This document shows, one piece after another, positions 9,711 to 19,177 of a stretch of DNA of 64,000 nucleotides (positions within the stretch are counted from its first letter, which is position 1; the number at the start of each line of letters is the position of its first letter). The position numbers were made by a program, and so were the translations under genes. The DNA lies in the NCBI GenBank assembly GCA_010692425.1, contig JAAHHJ010000005.1:62001-126000 (forward strand), given 5' to 3'. The notes beneath the pieces are model-generated. The model did no database searches, was not told where the DNA came from, and was given only the letters and a program-made list of their open reading frames with translations. The DNA is from Symploca sp. SIO3C6. GTDB taxonomy: Bacteria; Cyanobacteriota; Cyanobacteriia; Cyanobacteriales; Coleofasciculaceae.

Positions 9711-10632
9711 AGTTGTTACTTTTATGGAAAACCTGGTGTAACTTCAACCGATTGACTTTTCCCCAGAATCAAACTTGGAGGTCGAGCATCTTCCACTCAA
9801 GCAAAGTTAAGAATGCTCTTGGGAACCGCAGGAGAATATAAAGTTATACTCTCTGTTTAGTTCTCTTGCTGATACTTTTTTTACAACAGTGGAGTCTACC
9901 CAATACTAGGGATTTGTTCAGGCGTTCAATTTTTTGTACTCTCAGCAATACCTTATCATCTCCTTGATCTATCCTTGCTTGATCATATAACTACCATCTA
10001 CGAGGTTCCCTTCAGGGTTTAAAAAACCTTTTGTTTTCAACTAACATTAATTTTTTGCACGTTAATTAAGAGTAAGAAAAAGTTTGGCAAGTCATTTAAA
10101 ACAACTGAAATATTTTAACAAGTTTAAAACCATAATCTTGTCCGTTTATAATTTACTAATACTCAATAAAAATGTATACATATCTAGTACATCTCTCGAA
10201 AAATACTATGCGAGGTTTCTGCAAATAAATCCGGGAAATTTGCTTTTTTTTTACACTGATTAACCATGAATTTTTCTTACAGCATCCATAGAGGAAAGTT
10301 GTACCACACCTAGTTTACAGTCTATGAGCAGCATTTGAGGTTTCGTGGCATATTGTACCCTTATTTCAGCTGTAGTGCTTAATCGCCTTTCTTAAGCATC
10401 TACCATTACCTCAGTACTTATACTAAAACCAAATGATAGATACTCTAGATACTAATGCGTTAGTCTACAAACGCTGAAAACCTTGCTAATTATACTTCTT
10501 AGCTCTTGTTCTTAGCTATTGGAGAGTAAGTAGCATTAGTTTTTTTTGTTTAATCTGTGATTTGGCAGATGCTATATTAACCAAATACAGGCATAACTCC
10601 TGTATTGATTAGATTCTGTTAACTTGATCTGG

Positions 10633-10669
10633 GAAACAACAAAAAAGTTCCCCCGAGAGGAGGAACTTT
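10633..10669 (-). terminator. Minus-strand terminator beyond cobW1
   Basis: AAAGTTCC and GGAACTTT form an 8-bp stem, extended by C/G pairs inside. On the minus strand it is followed by TTTGTTGTTT, a convincing U-rich tail. It lies about 340 bases beyond the cobW1 stop and could end the hupE-cobW1 transcript. Confidence 0.6.
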
Positions 10670-10688
10670 AGCTTGTCAAGCCAGAAGT

Positions 10689-10740
10689 AGAGGGGGAGAT
10701 GGGGAGAGGGGGGATGGGGAGACGGGGAGAGGGAGAGAAA
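10689..10740. repeat. G-rich GGGGAGA low-complexity tract
   Basis: About 50 bases made of GGGGAGA and GGGGAT units on the plus strand, with at least five runs of four or more G. Similar tracts recur between cyanobacterial genes. The spacing of G-runs would allow a G-quadruplex. Confidence 0.6.
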
Positions 10741-10878
10741 TTATCCTTTTGTTCTGTCCTGTGATCATTCCATTAACTATCAACCATGAACCCCAATTTT
10801 AGAACTCCTGTAACTCCTTAACTCCTATATTCTCAAATAGACATCTCCAGAAATTAAATATGCCTTATCCGCCAACCC

Positions 10879-10910
10879 ATGTAGAGACGCGATATATAGT
10901 GTCTCTACAT
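10879..10910. repeat. Palindromic repeat of the GTAGAGAC family
   Basis: ATGTAGAGAC (10879-10888) and GTCTCTACAT (10901-10910) form a perfect 10-bp stem around GCGATATATAGT. This matches the dispersed TGTAGAGACGCGA-type palindrome that I know from many cyanobacterial genomes. Confidence 0.65.
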
Positions 10911-11009
10911 TCTTTTTCAGCAGAGGTCTAATGGATCGACTGTTGAATTTAGATGCACAACAGCTTATAGTCTAGGATGGTAGTGTGATAGCATGTTACT
11001 AATTAACAG

Positions 11010-12044
11010 CTAATTGCAAATTTGTGCCTCAACTTGCTCCCGATTGAGTTCACGACCAATGATCACTAGGCGCGTCTGTCGGAGTTCTGTTGTTTGCCAA
11101 GGTCTGTCGTAGAAAGAATCAAAACGCTTACCAACTCCTTGGAGTACCATACGCATCGGTTTATTGGGGACATCTACAAAGCCCTTAATCCGGTAAATCT
11201 CCTGCTGTTGCACTAGTTGTTGTAACCTGTTAATGAGAGCTTTCGGTTCAAAAGCCTGATCACAGATAAATTGCACTGAGTTAATCTCCTCATCATGCTC
11301 ATGTTCTGCTTCATGGTCATGATGACTAGGGCGATTATCTAAATTATCTTCGACTGCTGCATTAAAACCCAACAAGATATAGGGTTCAATCTGCCCGTCA
11401 CGACAGGGAATTACCTTGACTCCCGGAGCTAGCTGCTTTTGTAGCCAGGTTTCTACCCTAATTCTGGTAGCATCATCTACGACATCTACTTTAGTCAGCA
11501 ATACTAAATCAGCACAAGCTAGTTGGTCTTCAAAGAGTTCCTCAATAGGAGTCTCATGTTCCAAATTGGGATCAGCTTGGCGCTGCTTCTCTAGGGCGTC
11601 AATATCTCCAACTAGGGTACCAGCAGCTATCGCTTGACAATCAACTACGCACACAACACCATCAACAGTTGTGCTATTGCGAATTTCTGGCCAGCGGAAG
11701 GCTTGCACTAGAGGTTTAGGCAAAGCCAATCCTGAAGTTTCAACCAACATACAATCTATTTGCTCTCGACGCTGGAGCAGTTTTTGCATCGTTGGGAAAA
11801 ATTCCTCTTGAACAGTGCAGCAGAGACAACCATTGTTTAATTCAACGATGTTATCTGCTGCGTCTTCTTCTTCGTCGCAAATTTGGCATGAGCGCAACAG
11901 CTCACCATCAATTCCTACTTCACCAAATTCATTAACGAGAACAGCAATTCGTCGTCCCTGGTTGTTTTGAAGTAAGTGACGCACTAGGGTAGTTTTGCCA
12001 GCACCTAGAAAGCCAGTAACAATGGTAACGGGTATTTTATGCAT
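11010..12044 (-). CDS. cobW: CobW-type COG0523 GTPase (cobW1), cobalt/B12 context
   Basis: G3E-family P-loop GTPase acting as a metal chaperone. The 344-residue protein has Walker A GFLGAGKTT (residues 11-19), VNEFGEVGID (38-47), the metal-binding GCLCC (72-76) and a guanine-specificity LLTKVD. A histidine-rich segment (HHDHEAEHEHDEE, about 238-250) and the CobW C-terminal domain follow. An extra CQIC pair at 53-56 is a further possible metal site. It lies 170 bases downstream of hupE on the same strand, behind a cobalamin riboswitch, which points to cobalt supply for B12 rather than zinc. A second paralogue (41125-42093) sits in the zinc island. Confidence 0.9.
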   Translation of the reverse strand: MHKIPVTIVTGFLGAGKTTLVRHLLQNNQGRRIAVLVNEFGEVGIDGELLRSCQICDEEEDAADNIVELNNGCLCCTVQEEFFPTMQKLLQRREQIDCMLVETSGLALPKPLVQAFRWPEIRNSTTVDGVVCVVDCQAIAAGTLVGDIDALEKQRQADPNLEHETPIEELFEDQLACADLVLLTKVDVVDDATRIRVETWLQKQLAPGVKVIPCRDGQIEPYILLGFNAAVEDNLDNRPSHHDHEAEHEHDEEINSVQFICDQAFEPKALINRLQQLVQQQEIYRIKGFVDVPNKPMRMVLQGVGKRFDSFYDRPWQTTELRQTRLVIIGRELNREQVEAQICN

Positions 12045-12122
12045 TGAAGAACTTAGTTGAAGTGTTGATTTTTGAAGGTTAATTGCTTATTTGGAAAGAA
12101 TGTTCATAGTTCATTGTTGATT

Positions 12123-12170
12123 GTTCATTGGGTTTGTATTCGACATTTGTGGTATACAAACCCAATGAAC
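12123..12170. repeat. 17-bp inverted repeat inside ATGAACC-type repeats
   Basis: GTTCATTGGGTTTGTAT (12123-12139) and its exact complement (12154-12170) flank a 14-base loop. Around it (12100-12214) runs a series of CATGAAC/CTATGAA short repeats. It sits between hupE and cobW1 and could form a strong hairpin in their mRNA, affecting processing or partial termination. No U-tail follows. Confidence 0.7.
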
Positions 12171-12214
12171 TATGAACCATGAACCATGAACTATGAATCA
12201 TGAGCCATGAACCT

Positions 12215-12895
12215 TCAACCCACAATCACCGAAGAGAGGAAAGCCGCACCTGCACCACAGATAGTAAAGCCAGCAAATCGCAGCAGTAAGGCTGGTTCAT
12301 TAGTAACTTTCTTAATCGCAAATCTCCCAACCTGGCAAGCCACCAGAGCAATGGCTAGTTGAATTAGGGCAAAGCCTAGTAAATAAGCTACCAGTGGTGT
12401 CATTTCGGCTCCGACAATTGCCTCACCATAAGCGTAACCGTGAAACAAACCTGCGATCGCTGCTAGGGTTGCGATCGCAATTGAGTTGGGACTATCCTTC
12501 ATTGCCAAGATAATCCCGGATATTAGCACAGAAGCAGAGATAAATAACTCAGCAGCTGGCAAATCAAGGCTGAGCAGATGAATTCCGGTTCCTGCCAGAG
12601 TTGCTAAGACAAACGCTACTGGAATTAAAATCGCTCTTGGTTTGATTGCTAAGAGTAAGCCAATAGCAACCACGAATACAAAATGGTCAATACCAATTAT
12701 GGGGTGCCCAATACCAGAGAGAAAGCCTTCAAAAAAGTTGGAGGGCGTTTTGCCTCCAAAGGGATGGTGAGCTAATGCCCGATTAGCCAGGAGTAAGAGG
12801 CTAATTGCTGCCAAAAAGGCGATCGCTGTGCTTAGTAATTTTTGAGGCGAATATTTACAATTTAATAGGTACTGACTAGCTAATTTGACTATCAT
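12215..12895 (-). CDS. hupE: HupE/UreJ-family metal permease, probably cobalt
   Basis: Small membrane permease of the HupE/UreJ family, which carries nickel or cobalt. The 226-residue product has an N-terminal hydrophobic/signal segment ending near ALAHHPFGG. The signature GHPIIGIDHFVFVVAIG follows, then further membrane helices, with the conserved HGYAYGE in the middle. I chose the ATG at 12895: GAGG lies about seven bases upstream and the longer frame to 12964 would run into the riboswitch. The cobalamin riboswitch directly upstream makes cobalt the likely substrate, repressed when B12 is plentiful. cobW1 follows on the same strand. Confidence 0.88.
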   Translation of the reverse strand: MIVKLASQYLLNCKYSPQKLLSTAIAFLAAISLLLLANRALAHHPFGGKTPSNFFEGFLSGIGHPIIGIDHFVFVVAIGLLLAIKPRAILIPVAFVLATLAGTGIHLLSLDLPAAELFISASVLISGIILAMKDSPNSIAIATLAAIAGLFHGYAYGEAIVGAEMTPLVAYLLGFALIQLAIALVACQVGRFAIKKVTNEPALLLRFAGFTICGAGAAFLSSVIVG

Positions 12896-12925
12896 CCGTA
12901 ACCTCGCAGATGTAGAACAGGGAAA

Positions 12926-13068
12926 TTTGCTAGTCGGCGGGTATTCTGACTTAGAGACAACCAAGCAGTCTCATTACAGCTGCGGGACAGTGCCGGATTT
13001 GCACCGAACTTTCCCCATTACCTCTGATGGCTGTTCCCCACCAGAACCGACTATCCTGACCAGATTAT
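12926..13068 (-). promoter_or_regulatory. Cobalamin (B12) riboswitch upstream of hupE
   Basis: Read on the minus strand, the leader contains GGTGCAAATCCGGCACTGTC followed by CCGCAGCTGTAATG, the conserved core (B12 box) of cobalamin riboswitches. Flanking pairings include AGTCGG near the 5' end with CCGACT near the 3' end. It ends about 30 bases before the hupE start, so B12 binding could sequester the ribosome site. Exact ends were judged by eye. Confidence 0.92.
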
Positions 13069-13088
13069 CATACTAAGAAAGCAAAACT

Positions 13089-13769
13089 ATGTTTGAGCAA
13101 CAACCAGAAACAGCGCCAAACAAGGTCAAGTCTTTGGTGGAACAATCACTAAGGCAATCAGATCCAACTGGATGGTTTGAGGTTTTATATTCTGAGGCAA
13201 ATGGTGATTATTCCCAAGTGCCGTGGGCTCGTTTGAAAACAAACCCCTACCTACTCGATTGGCTCAATCTTCGTCAACCCCAAGGTAATGGTAAGCGTGC
13301 CCTAGTTATTGGTTGTGGGCTGGGAGATGATGCCGAAGCGCTGGCACAGCAAGGCTTCAAGGTAACAGCATTTGATATTTCAACTACAGCAATTGCTTGG
13401 TGTCAACAGCGATTCCCTAATTCATCAGTAACTTATCTTGTTACTGATTTGTTTGCGTTGGATCCTTCATGGCATCAAGCCTTCGACTTGGTTTTTGAAA
13501 CGTACACTATCCAGGCATTGCCCCTGAGTGTACGACCAAAAGTGATCCAATTAATTGCACCTTTGGTGGCTCCAGAAGGAACACTATTAGTAATTACTCT
13601 TTTTCGTCATACTGATGCAGAACCTGATGGTCCTCCTTGGCCGCTCTCAGACAAAGAACTTAACTATTTTCAGGAATTAGGATTACTCGAAACCTACCGC
13701 GATAGCTTTGTTAAAGATGATAACAAGGCGATTACAGCGTTGCGGATTGAATATAGTTGGGGGAAGTAA
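13089..13769 (+). CDS. Class I SAM-dependent methyltransferase
   Basis: A 226-residue methyltransferase. The SAM-binding motif I is ALVIGCGLGDDAEALA (about residues 76-91) with an acidic residue in VTAFDIS (motif II). The overall pattern, including WFEVLYSEANGD and an N-terminal tryptophan region, resembles thiopurine methyltransferase-like and TehB-like enzymes that act on small or metalloid substrates. The substrate cannot be read from sequence. It starts 20 bases beyond the riboswitch of the divergent hupE, so the two promoters lie in very little space. No signal peptide. Confidence 0.8.
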   Translation: MFEQQPETAPNKVKSLVEQSLRQSDPTGWFEVLYSEANGDYSQVPWARLKTNPYLLDWLNLRQPQGNGKRALVIGCGLGDDAEALAQQGFKVTAFDISTTAIAWCQQRFPNSSVTYLVTDLFALDPSWHQAFDLVFETYTIQALPLSVRPKVIQLIAPLVAPEGTLLVITLFRHTDAEPDGPPWPLSDKELNYFQELGLLETYRDSFVKDDNKAITALRIEYSWGK

Positions 13770-14142
13770 TGAAAAATGGTTTATGGTTAATTGCTCATTA
13801 CAATTAACAGTTGTTTCAAGGCAGATAGTTAATTCTTGATAGCCAAGCTTTCTTATAATTAACAATTTACTATAGCTGACTATTAAGTGGTTGCTAGGGC
13901 AGGTTTTGATGAGAATTAAATATTTTAATCTCTAATTGCTTTGTTAACCTGCTAATACTTGACAGTACTACCCGTTAACTACTAACCCAAGTTGCTAGTT
14001 ATATAGCAGTACGTATTAAGGTTAGGACAAGCTAAATCGCTAAAACTTTGTCAAATTCTGCCTTGGAGCCTTCTGCCCTGGAGCCTTGCGCGTAGCGCTA
14101 TAAAATCCGAGTGGCGCACTTGTCTCAAAAAGGAAATAAAAT
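13770..14142. other. Spacer with no recognised gene
   Basis: About 370 bases between convergent genes. It holds AT-rich sequence and a CTGCCTTGGAGCCTTCTGCC low-complexity repeat near 14058-14090 of the kind scattered in cyanobacterial spacers. No coding or RNA gene was seen. Confidence 0.4.
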
Positions 14143-14168
14143 CCCCTTCAGGTCTAAAAACGGAGGGG
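14131..14168 (-). terminator. Probable terminator after htrA
   Basis: On the minus strand CCCCTCC and the near-complement GAAGGGG (14168-14143) form an imperfect hairpin followed by ATTTTATTTCCTTTTT. It lies about 55 bases after the stop of the htrA-type gene. Confidence 0.55.
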
Positions 14169-14221
14169 AACATGTTAAAGAAATAATTACTGCCTATGCT
14201 ATCATCGATGACATCTCTTCA

Positions 14222-15454
14222 CTATTTAGGACTGGGAAAAGCACCAGGTTGCACCTCTAGAGTGATGTTTTGTTGATTACGCCGTAATTCCAGTCTCAAT
14301 GTGCTACCCACTTTGGTTTTTTGCACAGACTTTTGAACATCATTAGCTGCCTTCACAGATTGAGTGTCGATTTTGAGGATAATATCACCAGCTCGTAATC
14401 CAGCCCTTGCTGCTGGAGAATTAGGCATCACTCTGGCAATTAGTACCCCTTGCTCATCCTCTATTCTGATGCCGAAATTAGGATTGCTGTTAATATTGTC
14501 TTTTAACTCTGGCGTTAAGGTAACCATCTGGATACCTAGGTAAGGATGTTCTACTTTACCCTGTGTAATTAACTGCTTTGCTACCTCCACCACAGTATTG
14601 ATCGGAACGGCAAAACCTAGACCTTGAGCTCCTTGAATAATTGCTGTATTCATACCAACCACTTCACCGGAAGCATTAAGAAGTGGGCCTCCAGAGTTAC
14701 CAGGGTTAATGGCGGCGTCAGTTTGAATAAATTCGACTCGCTTATCTGGGACGCCTACTTGAGAGCTAGAACGACCAGTAGCACTAATGATACCCGTAGT
14801 TACAGTATTATCCAAACCAAGGGGATTACCAATAGCAATTGCCCATTCTCCTGATCTAAGCTGATCTGAGTCACCAAGGCTAACAGTAGGGAGATTTTCA
14901 GCTTCAATTTTAATCACAGCGACATCTGTAAGAGAATCGCTTCCTAAGACTTTACCCTTAAAGGAGCGACCATCCTTAAGAATTACCTCAACTGTATCGG
15001 CACCATCAATTACGTGAGCATTGCTAAGAATTCGTCCTTCTTCACCGATAATGAACCCTGAGCCTGTACCCCTTTCTACTCGCTCTCTCGGTTGATTTCT
15101 AAAACCGAAAAAATCTCTAAACATTGGGTTATCAAAAGCATCAGGGATTTGAGTAGTTACGGTTCTCGAGGCGTTAATCCGTACTACTGCTGGTCCTACT
15201 GTTTCTACAACTGTAGTGACAAAATTGGGGTCTTGAGTCAACAAAGGCTTAGCAGCCCGAACAATATTGGTTTGATCATTAGATTCACTTTGCAGGGGAG
15301 ATGCATTAGTCTGGGATGGATCGCCTGATGTTAGATTACTGCAAGCAGAGGTTATACTAGCTCCCAACAATACTAGCAATAAATAGGTGAGTGTTTTTTG
15401 GACAGGGGAGGAGGTGGTTTGATGAGATTTAGGAGTTTGAGTTTCTAATACCAT
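14222..15454 (-). CDS. HtrA/DegP-type trypsin-like serine protease
   Basis: Envelope quality-control protease of the cyanobacterial HtrA/HhoA/HhoB group. The 410-residue protein has a hydrophobic N-terminal segment (about 22-36) ending in a lipobox-like TSAC with Cys38, a low-complexity linker, a trypsin-like domain and one C-terminal PDZ domain (about 305-400). The catalytic triad is His147 (SNAHVID), Asp177 (LTDVAVI) and Ser254 (PGNSGGP). It should act in the periplasm or thylakoid lumen on misfolded proteins. It follows tyrA by 35 bases on the same strand, suggesting co-transcription. Which of the three cyanobacterial paralogues it matches was not settled. Confidence 0.93.
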   Translation of the reverse strand: MVLETQTPKSHQTTSSPVQKTLTYLLLVLLGASITSACSNLTSGDPSQTNASPLQSESNDQTNIVRAAKPLLTQDPNFVTTVVETVGPAVVRINASRTVTTQIPDAFDNPMFRDFFGFRNQPRERVERGTGSGFIIGEEGRILSNAHVIDGADTVEVILKDGRSFKGKVLGSDSLTDVAVIKIEAENLPTVSLGDSDQLRSGEWAIAIGNPLGLDNTVTTGIISATGRSSSQVGVPDKRVEFIQTDAAINPGNSGGPLLNASGEVVGMNTAIIQGAQGLGFAVPINTVVEVAKQLITQGKVEHPYLGIQMVTLTPELKDNINSNPNFGIRIEDEQGVLIARVMPNSPAARAGLRAGDIILKIDTQSVKAANDVQKSVQKTKVGSTLRLELRRNQQNITLEVQPGAFPSPK

Positions 15455-15489
15455 GTTTTTTCTTCTGAATAATTAGCAACTTAAGGCTG

Positions 15490-16347
15490 TTAAACATATT
15501 TCTTTTTAGAATCAAGGAATTCAGCACGCTGACACTTACCATGCTGAAGTTTTGCTGTTAAAGCTTGCCAATCTTCTTGTTCAACTAACTCAATTATTTG
15601 GTCTAGACTTTGACGATATGCTCCTAGCGATCGCAACAAAGAGTGCTTGTTGTAACGTGCCATCATCATCCCTAACTCAGGGTTACCGCCACCAACCCTA
15701 GTTGTATCGCGAAAACCAGAACTTGCCATCGCTTGTGCTAACTGCAAAACCATGGGATTAGTCTCCCTTGTACAGGCATCAATCAGACTATGACTAACCA
15801 TCACGGGCAGATGAGAAATCCAAGCCACTGCTCGATCATGGTCTTCAGGACTACAGATATAGACCTTAGTTGTAAGCGATCGCACCAGCTTCTCCACCAT
15901 CTTGACAGCATCTGGTGGTGTTGTCTCAATTGGAGTCAACAGATAGGGCTTATTGGCAAAGAGGTTAGACAACGCTGCATCAATACCGCTTTCTTCTGTT
16001 CCTGCCATGGGGTGTCCTCCCACGAAATTGGACCACAGAGGTGTAATTGCTTCCACCACAGCCTTTTTAGTTGAACCAACATCAGTAATTACTGTTTGAT
16101 CACCAAGATGGGGAATTAGCTGCTGCACAATGATCGTGATTGCTGCAATTGGGGTACAAACAAATACGACATCTGCTGTTGCTAGGAGTTTGAGGTCGAT
16201 ACTAGCATCATCAACTATGCCGCGCTCAATTGCCCTCTGACAAGTTAGTTGTTGTCGAGAAACTCCTAAAACTCGATACCCACAAGCTCTCAAATCCAAC
16301 CCCAGAGAGCCTCCAATTAGCCCCAATCCTACTATGCCAATGTTCAT
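15490..16347 (-). CDS. tyrA: Prephenate/arogenate dehydrogenase
   Basis: TyrA-type dehydrogenase of tyrosine synthesis. The 285-residue protein starts with the nucleotide-binding motif GIVGLGLIGGSLG (residues 3-15). The family's VGGHPMAGTEESG (about 110-122) contains the substrate-site histidine, and DHDRAVAWISHLPV (about 168-181) the second conserved histidine. Cyanobacterial members usually use arogenate with NADP; that preference is knowledge of the group, not visible here. The htrA-type gene lies just downstream on the same strand. Confidence 0.93.
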   Translation of the reverse strand: MNIGIVGLGLIGGSLGLDLRACGYRVLGVSRQQLTCQRAIERGIVDDASIDLKLLATADVVFVCTPIAAITIIVQQLIPHLGDQTVITDVGSTKKAVVEAITPLWSNFVGGHPMAGTEESGIDAALSNLFANKPYLLTPIETTPPDAVKMVEKLVRSLTTKVYICSPEDHDRAVAWISHLPVMVSHSLIDACTRETNPMVLQLAQAMASSGFRDTTRVGGGNPELGMMMARYNKHSLLRSLGAYRQSLDQIIELVEQEDWQALTAKLQHGKCQRAEFLDSKKKYV

Positions 16348-16590
16348 TTACCAGTGAATTATAAGTGAGTTGAGGGAAAGATGAATTTCTCGTCAGCTAC
16401 AATTGATTCCTTAACCTTTCAATTTTTAGCTAAGACCTAGTACCTGCTAGTAGATTTGGAATTTCGCAGCTACAGCCAGTAACTAATTCGCTTTGTGACA
16501 GCAGCGAATGCCATTCTAGCAACTTAGCGAAGAACCCCAAAGACTAACGGGTAGTAGTTGCCCTAAAACTCATCTATTCAAAATCAATAC

Positions 16591-18153
16591 ATGGTAGCAT
16601 CAATGAAAGTCACGGAATTTATCAGACAATATTCAAAAGGAGTTAGAGATTTTTCTGCGGCTAACCTCACTGGAGTGAACCTAAGTGACGCTTATTTGAG
16701 CGGCGCTAACTTTAGTGATGCTGACTTGAGTAAGGCTAACCTCAAGGGTGCTAATCTAAGGGGCGCTAACTTGAGCCGAGCTAAGCTCAATCACACCCAG
16801 ATAAGCGGTGCTAATCTCTCTCGAGCTAACTTAACACATGCTCAATTAAACTGCGCCAATTTGGTTCAAGCAGACTTGAGGGAAGCTATACTAACTAAAA
16901 TTTCAGCAGTTCGTGCTAGATTGGTTTATGCTGACCTCGCTGGCGCTAATCTCAGAGAAGCCAACTTGAGTGGTGTGGATTTGCGAGGAGCTATCCTCAG
17001 GGGAGCATTGCTCAGTGGTTCAAACTTATGCGAAGCTAAACTTAGGAGTGCATTTTTAAGTTTAGCAAATTTGGAAAGTGCCTCTTTGAACGGAGCTGAT
17101 CTGAGCCGAAGTGATCTCAGAGCGAGCAATCTGGCAAACTCTGAATTAAGAAAAGTCAATCTTAGTTGTGCCAACCTCAGTTGTGCCAACCTGAGTACAA
17201 CCAATTTGCGCTGGGCTGACTTGAGTGGGGCAACCCTTAGCTGGGCAGATTTAAGCGGTGCAAAATTAAGCGGAGCTAATCTCATGGGTGCTAACTTGAG
17301 CAATGCTCACCTACTCAATGCTAGTTTGGTTCACGCTGATCTCACCCAAGCGAGGCTGATTCAAGCTAATTGGATTGGAGCAGACTTAAGCGTTGCCACT
17401 CTTACCGGAGCTAAACTCTATGCAGTTTCCCGGTGTGGTTTGAAAGCAGAAGGGATAACTTGTGAGTGGGTTGACCTAAGTCCTGATGGGGATCACTCTC
17501 AGATATTAAGCCTTTCGAGGGAAGAGGCAAAAAATTTCTTCAATGAAACCTTACCCATAGTCAAAATTGTCGTGGATGCACCTTTAAACATCAACGCTAA
17601 TTTGACTTTGGTCTCAATGTATGATCAAATTGCCCATGTTTATCCAGAGCTTCATCAACCTCCCAGCATTGAAGTTGGTGCCAACAGAACCACTCTGATC
17701 TTTAACAGTAACAATGCTCAATTGTTGTTCCTCGCTTACCTAGCAATCATTCCTTTTCAAGATAAGTTAGCGACTCATCGCCAGATTATAGCTTTTTTAA
17801 AGATACTCCAATCAAAAGAGTTAGAGAACTCAGCAAGCCAGAATAATATGCAAATTAGAAAATTAATTGCCCAAATTAATCAAGCTATTAGTCAGATCAA
17901 TGGTATGGATTTGATCAAGGTGGCACTGGAACTGAGATCTGAAGATGACTTCTTCAATGCTCCCACTCATACCGTGATTACCAATTCCAAAAACCAAAGC
18001 TTGAGTGTTTATCATCACCCAGCTTTTGGCAAACATTGGAGGAAGCAATCTTTACTATTTAATTTTGACCAACAAACTTTTATACCAACTACAGAATCAA
18101 TCCTGCCACCTGTAGATGAGATAGTTGATTTTTTGACACTCCCACAGCTATAA
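16591..18153 (+). CDS. Large pentapeptide-repeat protein with a distinct C-terminal domain
   Basis: A 520-residue protein. Residues about 20-285 are continuous A(N/D)LSG-type pentapeptide repeats (roughly fifty), forming a long right-handed beta helix. The remaining 230 residues are not repeats. They begin GLKAEGITCEWVDLSPDGD and contain alpha/beta sequence with SREEAKNFFNETLPIVKIVV. I recognise this tail only as a region sometimes attached to cyanobacterial pentapeptide proteins and cannot name it. ATG 16591 is used; ATG 16603 is an alternative. No signal peptide or membrane helix is visible. It is unlinked to its neighbours. Confidence 0.85.
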   Translation: MVASMKVTEFIRQYSKGVRDFSAANLTGVNLSDAYLSGANFSDADLSKANLKGANLRGANLSRAKLNHTQISGANLSRANLTHAQLNCANLVQADLREAILTKISAVRARLVYADLAGANLREANLSGVDLRGAILRGALLSGSNLCEAKLRSAFLSLANLESASLNGADLSRSDLRASNLANSELRKVNLSCANLSCANLSTTNLRWADLSGATLSWADLSGAKLSGANLMGANLSNAHLLNASLVHADLTQARLIQANWIGADLSVATLTGAKLYAVSRCGLKAEGITCEWVDLSPDGDHSQILSLSREEAKNFFNETLPIVKIVVDAPLNINANLTLVSMYDQIAHVYPELHQPPSIEVGANRTTLIFNSNNAQLLFLAYLAIIPFQDKLATHRQIIAFLKILQSKELENSASQNNMQIRKLIAQINQAISQINGMDLIKVALELRSEDDFFNAPTHTVITNSKNQSLSVYHHPAFGKHWRKQSLLFNFDQQTFIPTTESILPPVDEIVDFLTLPQL

Positions 18154-18484
18154 GCAAGTGAGATTCTTAGTTCGCTAAGAAAATTTAATTTATCTCCCTT
18201 AAACGAGAATTGCTATAGTACTAACGGAAAGTGAAAAAGTGAGCTTGTTTTGCCATCAGTGAATCACAAGCATGTTACGCCCCTTAGAGGGAGTCACCCT
18301 TTGATTGTTTACGATCCTATTAAACTGATATGACTACTTAGGGCTGGCTGAATAAATGTAGAAGGTATACCAGACAAGGATTTTGAACCTTTTTTTACTA
18401 AACAAGTGCAAGAAGATAATTAGCAATTGTATTGTATTGTTTATTAAGATAACTATCTTGAATATTTTTCAGTGTTAGAAAACT
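18154..18484. other. Spacer before queE
   Basis: About 330 bases, AT-rich. It contains a GGCTGGCTGAATAAATG stretch near 18343-18359 that resembles the GACTTGCTGAATAAGT sequence beside the insertion-sequence remnants at 20619-20634. I looked for a preQ1 riboswitch and saw no convincing match. Confidence 0.35.
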
Positions 18485-19105
18485 GTGTATTCCCTAAAAA
18501 TACCGATCCACGAAACTTTTCAGAATACTGTTCAAGGAGAAGGATACTGGACAGGCGTCTTAGTAGACTTTATCAGATTAGCCGGTTGTCCTGTTCGTTG
18601 TCCGTGGTGTGATACTGGTTACGCTGATGGTGGTCTGGGCTTACCCCACGTCTTACGGTCTATTGCTGAACTGTTGACAGAGTTGAAGTCTCCCAGAGTT
18701 GTGATCAGCGGTGGAGAGCCATTCATCCACAAGAATTTGCCCGAATTGGTTCAAGCTTTATTAGAAGCCGGTAAACAGGTCAGCATTGAAACATCTGGAT
18801 CTTATTGGCAGGATGTTTCACAACAAGCTTGGATCACTTTATCCCCTAAGCAGCACGTTAGCCCTAACTATCCAGTGAAAAAATTGTTTTGGTCTAGAGC
18901 AAATGAAATTAAGTTTGTGATTAGTACGGGCCAAGAACTGGATTTCTATAGAGAACACTTGGTATCTAACCTCAGTAGACCTATTTATTTACAGCCTGAA
19001 TGGAACCAGCGCTCTAGGGCTATTCCCATCATCTTGGAATTATTCAAAGAGAACCCATCCTACAGATTATCTTTGCAAACTCATAAGTTGATTGGAATGC
19101 AATGA
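18485..19105 (+). CDS. queE: 7-carboxy-7-deazaguanine synthase (radical SAM)
   Basis: QueE converts 6-carboxytetrahydropterin to 7-carboxy-7-deazaguanine in queuosine synthesis, using a radical SAM 4Fe-4S cluster. The cluster motif C-x3-C-x2-C is CPVRCPWC near residues 34-41, with the substrate-binding NTVQGEG in front and VISGGEPF further on. The 206-residue length is normal. The start is a GTG at 18485, since an in-frame TAG lies three codons upstream. queC and queF follow on the same strand; queD is not in the window and must be elsewhere. Confidence 0.93.
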   Translation: MYSLKIPIHETFQNTVQGEGYWTGVLVDFIRLAGCPVRCPWCDTGYADGGLGLPHVLRSIAELLTELKSPRVVISGGEPFIHKNLPELVQALLEAGKQVSIETSGSYWQDVSQQAWITLSPKQHVSPNYPVKKLFWSRANEIKFVISTGQELDFYREHLVSNLSRPIYLQPEWNQRSRAIPIILELFKENPSYRLSLQTHKLIGMQ

Positions 19106-19177
19106 CTGAACAAATGATAAGGAATATACGATACCTCTGTCAGTTCTGAAGCACTTTCATTGATTAGGAGCAAATTT

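Larger units (their letters stand above)
9711..11009. other. 1.3-kb gene-poor spacer
   Basis: No open frame with protein-like composition was found. The left two thirds is AT-rich and unremarkable. The right third holds a minus-strand terminator at 10644-10669, a G-rich tract at 10689-10740 and a palindromic repeat at 10879-10910. A small RNA cannot be excluded. Confidence 0.4.

Noticed and set aside
16926-17303. 125-codon minus-strand frame opposite the large pentapeptide gene
   Set aside because: It is the mirror of the repeat (LAPLRLAQLRLA-like), caused by the codon pattern of the pentapeptides.
18154-18484. preQ1 riboswitch before queE
   Set aside because: No clear pseudoknot core or conserved A-rich tail was found by eye.
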